A stretch of DNA of 26,069 nucleotides. It comes from CAZHGD01 sp964531735 (GTDB lineage: Bacteria; Armatimonadota; UBA10988). The DNA is taken from contig CAZHGD010000103.1 of the NCBI GenBank assembly GCA_964531735.1, positions 1 to 26,069 of the forward strand. Direction: 5' to 3'. The position numbers were made by a program, and so were the translations under genes. Each line of letters starts with the position of its first letter. The first letter of the stretch is position 1. Below are positions 22,401-26,069 of the stretch, piece after piece. Under the pieces are notes generated by a model. It did not search any database. It saw nothing but the letters and a program-made list of their open reading frames with translations, and was not told where the DNA came from.

Positions 22401-22676
22401 GTGTGGACGCATGTGGCCGCCACCTACGACGGGCAGTTCATGCGGGTGTATGTGAACGGCCGCGAGACGGGCGCCGGCCGGCCGACCAAGGTCACCGTCC
22501 GGCAGACCGGCGAACCGTTCCGGCTGGGCTGGCTGGGGTCCTACGGCTTCTTCAACGGCGACCTGGACGAGGTGGCGGTGTACCGTCGCGCGCTGAGTGC
22601 CGGCGAGGTCTTTGCGCGCTTCCGCGCCGGTCTGCCGGTCCACGCCGTGGGTGCGGTGAAGGGCAGCCGGCCCTAG
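19485..22676 (+). CDS. secreted DUF4838 protein with GH20/GH67-like N-terminal domain and C-terminal LamG domain
   Basis: A 1063-residue protein. A signal peptide (RHTLALVVLLTGFVTAVSA) ends near residue 21. Residues about 22-180 (AAQFAAFELQAHVRKITGAV, GTLNAVYDFLERCCGVRWYN) are the alpha-glucuronidase/hexosaminidase N-terminal-like domain. The central region is DUF4838, with a C363-x-C365-xx-C368 cluster in NNQFCQCAACQALLGD and then DYFFRFVNEVAKELR and ITLAYMSH-like strands of a barrel. A beta-rich linker follows, and residues about 848-1050 form a LamG/concanavalin-like domain (LHGRLVNAP, SLVAWVRYEP, GVWTHVAATYDGQFMRVYVN, GDLDEVAVYRRALSAGEV). The family is found with polysaccharide-degrading genes; activity is uncharacterised. 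GGAGG 9 bases upstream fixes the start. It leads a four-gene plus-strand run. Confidence 0.9.
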   Translation: MRHTLALVVLLTGFVTAVSAAPYELTRDGAPTSAIVLEPTPTRAAQFAAFELQAHVRKITGAVLPILAEGAPVATGHVLLAVGQGAAAREAGLPATGFQPQEYAIRCRPGQILLVGRDQDDRGRVEYDLDQNFEAFRTWPDYWAERGTLNAVYDFLERCCGVRWYNPTEFGTVYTATRTLRVSPADLRRAPFFRCRNAWAGGNVEGYDAVNVFWPPNTEPFRQYEQSAYADLHRRFTDGWRYVHAKRATVMAWLLRRRAGGEKCFANHSLYAYYDRFWARNPKNAEVFGGQHADWFAQGYAGKPPQLCYTNRGLIAQVAQDARDYFDGKGRDPWAGRPLPAGQPLPWGQDCFAVEPMDNNQFCQCAACQALLGDRDGDNTYFTNGRHSDYFFRFVNEVAKELRRTHPDKRIVTLAYMSHGAPPVRLKLEPNVVVQFCFAANRLHYDRRPYEDEVRLLRQWAGAKDRPLYLWLYDTFPNEVAAGGGFHCFPGFFARTVGEQFRLFRELGLQGMFHCGYGQEVEADLTFRLMDDPAAPVEPLLEEYFRRYYEGAGPAMKALYTAIEQTYGDPANYPPYVRDNATHDHQTEEIAWGWLGTAERMARFQALLDQAKAAADTDLARRRVALFETGTWSYMVQGRKVYLDQLKARYTGREARRVPFVSGEAPDGDLRRCDWTEAAVLTDWRARLGEPGRREVRGSLLADATRLYLRLHDATGGGGDWTVLAAAQRGWPVLRVRVKPGEAAVCERLDSAGAAPVAVTNALLVVATGGTAQLVLPRAALPGATATPARVYLNVRRQAGDAEVMYSPSFGEFTDPARLVEFLPDAAETIPTVLPSRAELAALARQDLVGLWRALGAAGAVRDESGQGLHGRLVNAPKQPAGVALSFDDGHNQYVDLGNPPALNLTGPLSLVAWVRYEPTSTWYPAIMGKGYEGSGAYSLHIRPGGTLWFEVDEPNGTRHHYNPTDLALSPGVWTHVAATYDGQFMRVYVNGRETGAGRPTKVTVRQTGEPFRLGWLGSYGFFNGDLDEVAVYRRALSAGEVFARFRAGLPVHAVGAVKGSRP

Positions 22677-22734
22677 CGCGGCAACTTTGCGGTGGGCGGA
22701 AGGAAGGTCGGCGGGCCGGGCGAACGCGCGCGCC

Positions 22735-23649
22735 ATGATGAACACAGCGGCGACGGACAAGCGGTTCGTGGTCACCGTGGACGACCCGGGCGGTCTGATC
22801 CAGGACCTCGACATCTTCGAGCGGGCGCGGCGGTTCTTCGACCAGGAGTGCGTGCCGGCCACGTTCTATGTGGTGCCGCGCGGCGAGGGCGGCTGGCTGC
22901 TCGACGAGCAGCCGGAATGGCTGGCCGCCCTGCACGGCGCCGAGCGCGACGGGCACAACTGCCAGTTGCACGGCCTCGACCACAAGGACTGCGAGTTCGG
23001 GCCCTACCCGGACATGATCGTCCGCCTCGGCGGGGCCGACGTGACCGAGCGCCAGCGCCGCGACGCGGCCAGCTTCGGTCATCTCTGGAGCCACGACCAG
23101 TTCGTCGACCGGCTGACTACCGCCCGCGGCATCTTCGAGCGGGCCTTTGGCCGCCTGCCGCAGAGCGTGCGCACCGGGGCGCTCTCGCAACTGCCCGCGC
23201 TCTACGACGCCATGGCCGAGGTCGGCTTCCGCTACACCTCCAATGCGGTGACCGACCCGCGCGGTTGGACCTACATCATCGAGCAGTACGACGATCCGGG
23301 TGACTGGGACCCGGCGGTGCCGGCCGGGCCGTACCAGTACACCGACCGGCTGGTCAACCTGCCGATCATCAGCGAGTACGCCTGGTACCTCACCGAAGCC
23401 AAGATCCCGCGGCATCTGGCGCTCGCCGTCGAGGACCTGGGCCGCGTCTACGAGGTGGGTGGGGTGTTCCTGTTCGTCTGCCATGTGCAGTGCGTCGGGG
23501 CTGAGGACGGGCTCTCGCAGGAACTGCTCCGCCAGTTCTTCGCGATCGCTCGCCAGGACCACCAGGTGACCTTCCAGAATGTCGCCGGCCTGATCGCCGA
23601 CCTCGAGTCGGGAGCCGTGCCGGTGCTGCCGAGCAACACGACGCGCTAG
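22735..23649 (+). CDS. polysaccharide deacetylase-like (NodB/CE4-fold) protein
   Basis: A 304-residue protein. KRFVVTVDDPGGLIQDLDIF carries the Asp-Asp of NodB motif 1 on the first strand. ATFYVVPRG is the usual following strand, and HNCQLHGLDHKD gives the His-x4-His metal pair of motif 2. Later strands (VRTGALSQLPALYDAMAEVG, GVFLFVCHVQ) fit the distorted barrel, with the last His as a possible motif 5. Such enzymes remove acetyl groups from N-acetylated sugars using a metal ion. No signal peptide is seen, so it may act in the cytoplasm or on a lipid-linked or nucleotide sugar. The ATG at 22735 or 22738 is chosen from the frame; the nearest strong purine tract (22698-22706) is too far away, so the start is uncertain. 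It lies 58 bases after the DUF4838 gene. Confidence 0.8.
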   Translation: MMNTAATDKRFVVTVDDPGGLIQDLDIFERARRFFDQECVPATFYVVPRGEGGWLLDEQPEWLAALHGAERDGHNCQLHGLDHKDCEFGPYPDMIVRLGGADVTERQRRDAASFGHLWSHDQFVDRLTTARGIFERAFGRLPQSVRTGALSQLPALYDAMAEVGFRYTSNAVTDPRGWTYIIEQYDDPGDWDPAVPAGPYQYTDRLVNLPIISEYAWYLTEAKIPRHLALAVEDLGRVYEVGGVFLFVCHVQCVGAEDGLSQELLRQFFAIARQDHQVTFQNVAGLIADLESGAVPVLPSNTTR

Positions 23650-23678
23650 GGGTCGGCCTGCCGACCAAGGAGTATCCG

Positions 23679-24833
23679 ATGGGTGTCGACCGGTTTGACG
23701 GCCCGGAATTGGACTATCTCAAGCAGATCCTGACCCGCGGGCGACTGTCCGGGCAGGGCGACGGCTTCCACGGCAAGCTGGAGAAGGCGTTTGCCGAGGC
23801 CTACGGCGTCAAGCACGCCATCGCGGCCAACGCCGCCATGTCGCTGCTGATCTCCTCGGCCTACGCCGTCGGCGCGGGCGCCGGCGACGAGATCGTCTGC
23901 GATCCGTTGGTGCAGTTCCACGCCATTGGTGCGCTCTGGCAGAACGTCTATCCCACCTGGGCCGACGTCTGCCCCGACACCTGGCTGATGGACCCGGCCT
24001 CGGCGCGCGCCAACATCACGCCGCAGACCAAGGCCATCTGCGTGACCAACCTGTGGGGTCAGCCGGCCGAGCTCGACGCGCTACGTCAAGTGGCCGACGA
24101 CCAGCAGGTCCTGCTGATCGAGGACTGCGCCCACGCCATGTTCTTGCCCTACCGGGACAAGTACGCGGGCTCGTGGGGCCACATCGGTGTGTTCAGCTTC
24201 TGCCAGGGCAAGCACATGACCACCGGTGACGGCGGCATCGCCATCACCAACGACGATGACCTGGCGGCGCGCATCCGCAGCATCACCTGCTTCGGCGAGT
24301 CGCCGCCGCACCTGGCCACGGTGTTCCGCATGACCGAGATGCAGGCGGCCATCGGCCTGGCGCAGTTGGAGCGCGTCAAGGGCTACCTCGAGGAGTACCT
24401 GAAGGCGTACGACGAGCTCTCGGCGGCGGTCGACGGTTGCCGCTGGCTGCAGCCGCGCGTCATCCGTCCGGGCTGCGGCAACTCGCCGTACATCTTCTCG
24501 TTCCTCTTCCGCGGCGACGACCACGGCGTCGACATCGAGGCCTTCAAGCAGGCGCTGTTCGCCACCGGCGACACCTGGAACGTCGGCTTCACGCAAGTGC
24601 CGGCCTACCAGTACAAGCTGTTCAAGCAGCCGATGGCCTACCAGAACAAGGGCTGCCCGACGCACAACTGCCCGTACTACGAGGGCAGCTACGAGTACCG
24701 CGACGGCCTCTGCCCGAACGCCGAAGCGTTGCTGCCGCGCCTGGTCAACCACAACTGCATGATGTCGGCCGAGGACGCCAAGGGCGTCGCCGCGCGGCTG
24801 CGCGAGGCGATCGAGGCGGCGGAGAAAGGCTAG
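23679..24833 (+). CDS. DegT/DnrJ/EryC1/StrS-family PLP aminotransferase
   Basis: A 384-residue protein, normal length. Residues 1-60 (LDYLKQILTRGRLSGQG...FAEAYGVKHAIAANAAMSLL) are the usual DegT opening. D149 in LIEDCAHA contacts the PLP pyridine nitrogen and K178 in FSFCQGKHMTTGDGG is the Schiff-base lysine, followed by TGDGG. FRMTEMQAAIGLAQLERV is the conserved dimer helix. Members transfer an amino group to a keto-sugar nucleotide, and some act as dehydratases; with K178 present, aminotransfer is expected. Substrate unknown, but the deacetylase-like gene 30 bases upstream suggests amino-sugar chemistry. A Cys-rich insertion (CPTHNCPYY..CPNAEALL) near 325-350 is seen in several subfamilies. 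ATG 23679 follows AAGGAG by 7 bases. Confidence 0.93.
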   Translation: MGVDRFDGPELDYLKQILTRGRLSGQGDGFHGKLEKAFAEAYGVKHAIAANAAMSLLISSAYAVGAGAGDEIVCDPLVQFHAIGALWQNVYPTWADVCPDTWLMDPASARANITPQTKAICVTNLWGQPAELDALRQVADDQQVLLIEDCAHAMFLPYRDKYAGSWGHIGVFSFCQGKHMTTGDGGIAITNDDDLAARIRSITCFGESPPHLATVFRMTEMQAAIGLAQLERVKGYLEEYLKAYDELSAAVDGCRWLQPRVIRPGCGNSPYIFSFLFRGDDHGVDIEAFKQALFATGDTWNVGFTQVPAYQYKLFKQPMAYQNKGCPTHNCPYYEGSYEYRDGLCPNAEALLPRLVNHNCMMSAEDAKGVAARLREAIEAAEKG

Positions 24834-24842
24834 GGCGGGGCG

Positions 24843-25073
24843 ATGGGTGACCTGAGCAAGCTGTCCCAGGAGAACTCCGAGCGCATCCTGGACCTGGTGG
24901 CCGAACTGGGCACCTGCACGGCCGCACAGGTGCAGGCCGGCCTGGCCGAACGCCATGGCCTGGCGGCGCCACTGGAGCAGGTGGAGCGCTACATGGAGTT
25001 CCTGCGCTCGGGTTTCCCGCGCAAACTGGCCCACGCCGGCCCGGGACGGTGGAACATCGTCGATCTGGGCTGA
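24843..25073 (+). CDS. small winged-helix-like protein, unknown function
   Basis: A 76-residue protein beginning 9 bases after the aminotransferase stop, with a GGGCGGGG purine-rich stretch before its ATG. The helix pattern (NSERILDLVAELGTCTAAQV, QAGLAERHGL, EQVERYMEFLRSGF) followed by a short beta end (RWNIVDLG) looks like a compact winged helix. I recognise no named family. Its position as last gene of the operon suggests it regulates or assists the preceding enzymes, but that is a guess. It converges on the ABC ATPase gene with a strong hairpin between. Confidence 0.65.
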   Translation: MGDLSKLSQENSERILDLVAELGTCTAAQVQAGLAERHGLAAPLEQVERYMEFLRSGFPRKLAHAGPGRWNIVDLG

Positions 25074-25097
25074 CCTCCGCAACCCTCCCACCGAACA

Positions 25098-25123
25098 CCC
25101 CCTCTCCGCGGGCGGAGAGGGGG
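25098..25123. terminator. 11-bp perfect hairpin with adjoining inverted repeat (terminator, REP-like)
   Basis: CCCCCTCTCCG (25098-25108) and CGGAGAGGGGG (25113-25123) form a perfect 11-bp stem with a CGGG loop, between convergent stops at 25073 and 25150. A second inverted pair lies next to it: GGGGTGAGG at 25126-25134 with CCTCACCCC at 25148-25156, running into the end of the ABC gene. The C/G-rich CCCTCTCC..GGAGAGGG layout resembles dispersed palindromic repeats of GC-rich genomes. Confidence 0.65.
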
Positions 25124-25149
25124 CAGGGGGTGAGGTCGGCGCGCTGCCC

Positions 25150-25947
25150 TCACCCCACCACTTCACCCGTATACCAGCCATCCCGCCGGTGGACGGTCAC
25201 GCCGGCGCCGAACACGGCCGACAGGCGTTGGTCGGTCAGCACCTCGGCCTTCGGGCCGTCGGCGGCGACGTGGCCGTCGCGCAAGAGCACCACGCGGTCG
25301 ATCTCGGGGATGATCTCCTCCACGTGGTGGGTGACCAGCAAGACGGTGGTGGTGGCGGTCAGTTCGCGCAGCCCGTGCAGGAAGTCGCGCCGGGCCACCA
25401 GATCGAGCCCGGTGGTCGGCTCGTCGAGCAACAGCGCGCGCGGGTGGTGCACCAGCGCCCGCGCAATCAGCAGACGCCGCACTTCGCCGGTAGACAGCGT
25501 GTTCAGTCGGCGCTGCGCCAACTGCGCCACGCCCAACCGCGCCATCGCGGCGTCGGCCGCACGCTCCATCTCGGCGGTCACCTGGTGATGCCACAGCCCG
25601 TGGCTGGCGAAGAAGCCGGACACCACGGCTTCCCAGCCGAGCAGGCGCTCGTGGATGAAGTCGCGGTCCAGCTCGGGCGACACCAGGCCCAGCATCTGCC
25701 GCAGTTCGAACACGTTCCAGCGCTCGTGGCCGAGAATGGTCACGGCCGGCCCGTCGTCGTCTGGCCGCAGCGGCCACAACTCGCGCGTGAGCAGTTTGAT
25801 CAGCGAGGTCTTGCCCGACCCGTTCGGCCCGAGCAGCGCGGTGTGCTGGCCCAGCGGAATCGACAGGCTGAGGCTGTCCAGCACGACGCACTCACCACGC
25901 TGGACGGTCGCCTGGTCGAGGTGCAGCAGCGGCGGCAGGTCCGACAT
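25150..25947 (-). CDS. ABC transporter-type ATP-binding protein
   Basis: A 265-residue nucleotide-binding domain with every expected motif: Walker A GPNGSGKTS, Q-loop region around LGLVSPELDR, signature LSTGE, Walker B ALLLDEP followed by the TTGLD D-loop, and the H-loop VTHH. The VEEIIPEIDRVVLLRDG ending is typical of ModF/YbbL-like ATPases. No partner permease is visible on either side in this window, so the transport substrate or role is unknown. The ATG at 25947 (MSDLPPLL) is preferred over TTG codons at 25956 and 25953, with GGGAG upstream. The region beyond it to 26069 shows no gene. Confidence 0.93.
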   Translation of the reverse strand: MSDLPPLLHLDQATVQRGECVVLDSLSLSIPLGQHTALLGPNGSGKTSLIKLLTRELWPLRPDDDGPAVTILGHERWNVFELRQMLGLVSPELDRDFIHERLLGWEAVVSGFFASHGLWHHQVTAEMERAADAAMARLGVAQLAQRRLNTLSTGEVRRLLIARALVHHPRALLLDEPTTGLDLVARRDFLHGLRELTATTTVLLVTHHVEEIIPEIDRVVLLRDGHVAADGPKAEVLTDQRLSAVFGAGVTVHRRDGWYTGEVVG

Positions 25948-26069
25948 CGACAACAACTCCCGCCCACCAGCATACGCCCGGAATCGCGTTTGGGCGTGGT
26001 CGGCCTACTTCACCACAGGGCTGAGTCAGAGTCATAGTCCATCGGGTCAAAGCTTCTGAAGCCACTCAG

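Noticed and set aside
19440..22862. Open frame of over 1100 codons on the minus strand opposite the DUF4838 gene
   Set aside because: It is rich in Arg, Ala, Gly and His with no recognisable motif and lies opposite a clearly real gene; high GC keeps the opposite frame open.
1..26069. tRNA, rRNA, CRISPR arrays, insertion sequences, integrases or phage genes
   Set aside because: I looked for cloverleaf-like tRNA ends, regularly spaced direct repeats and transposase-like motifs and saw none; a covariance-model scan could still find a small RNA.
25948..26069. Promoter for the ABC ATPase gene
   Set aside because: A TATGCT -10-like word on the minus strand at 25974-25969 has no acceptable -35 upstream.

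Overview
This is a GC-rich (roughly two-thirds G+C by eye), gene-dense bacterial chromosomal window with about 22 intact protein genes. I see no rRNA, tRNA, CRISPR array, transposase or phage gene. The best lineage clue is the type II secretion/pilin-like protein at 156-827. Its FPVFAKAREKARQ segment, YAQDYDE segment and C-terminal H-x9-DG motif are typical of the very large prepilin-like families of Armatimonadota and, less closely, of Planctomycetota and related phyla. The secreted sugar-related proteins (DUF4838, GH20-like, beta-helix) fit that kind of organism. The phylum call is an inference.

Layout. (1) 1-2150: a prepilin-like gene, a START/SRPBCC-fold gene with its own promoter, and the scar of an old tandem duplication that leaves a truncated PQQ-propeller tail (835-1024) and a truncated prepilin tail (2085-2141). 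(2) 2149-7745, minus strand: a five-gene run reading right to left: membrane winged-helix-like protein, DUF971 protein, sugar isomerase/epimerase-like TIM barrel, GH20-like protein, and secreted PQQ beta-propeller. It is driven by a promoter at 7788-7816. (3) 7886-10292, plus strand: a small membrane protein behind a perfect-consensus promoter, then a large M48 metalloprotease. (4) 10372-11960: an M20 peptidase and a stand-alone RyR-domain protein. (5) 11965-14975, minus strand: glutamine-amidotransferase-like hydrolase and Gfo/Idh/MocA oxidoreductase, then a hairpin, then endonuclease V overlapping a LURP-one/tubby-like gene. (6) 15081-17602: a cupin and a secreted parallel beta-helix protein, convergent around a 15-bp perfect hairpin. 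(7) 17688-19360, minus strand: an overlapping AAA ATPase / TOPRIM-like gene pair whose codon use differs from its surroundings. (8) 19485-25073, plus strand: a 1063-residue DUF4838-LamG protein, a polysaccharide-deacetylase-like protein, a DegT-family aminotransferase and a small winged-helix-like protein, apparently one operon. (9) 25150-25947: an ABC ATPase.

Functionally most of the window is carbohydrate recognition and sugar metabolism: two large GH20/DUF4838-type proteins, an isomerase, an oxidoreductase, a beta-helix protein, a deacetylase and a sugar aminotransferase. Housekeeping genes are interspersed. The most system-like element is the two-gene ATPase plus TOPRIM module. It has the general architecture of OLD/PARIS/RloA-RloB-type defence modules, but its nuclease-like partner is of the DUF3226 type. 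It is the best candidate here for a poorly described system, though a defence role cannot be shown from this sequence alone.
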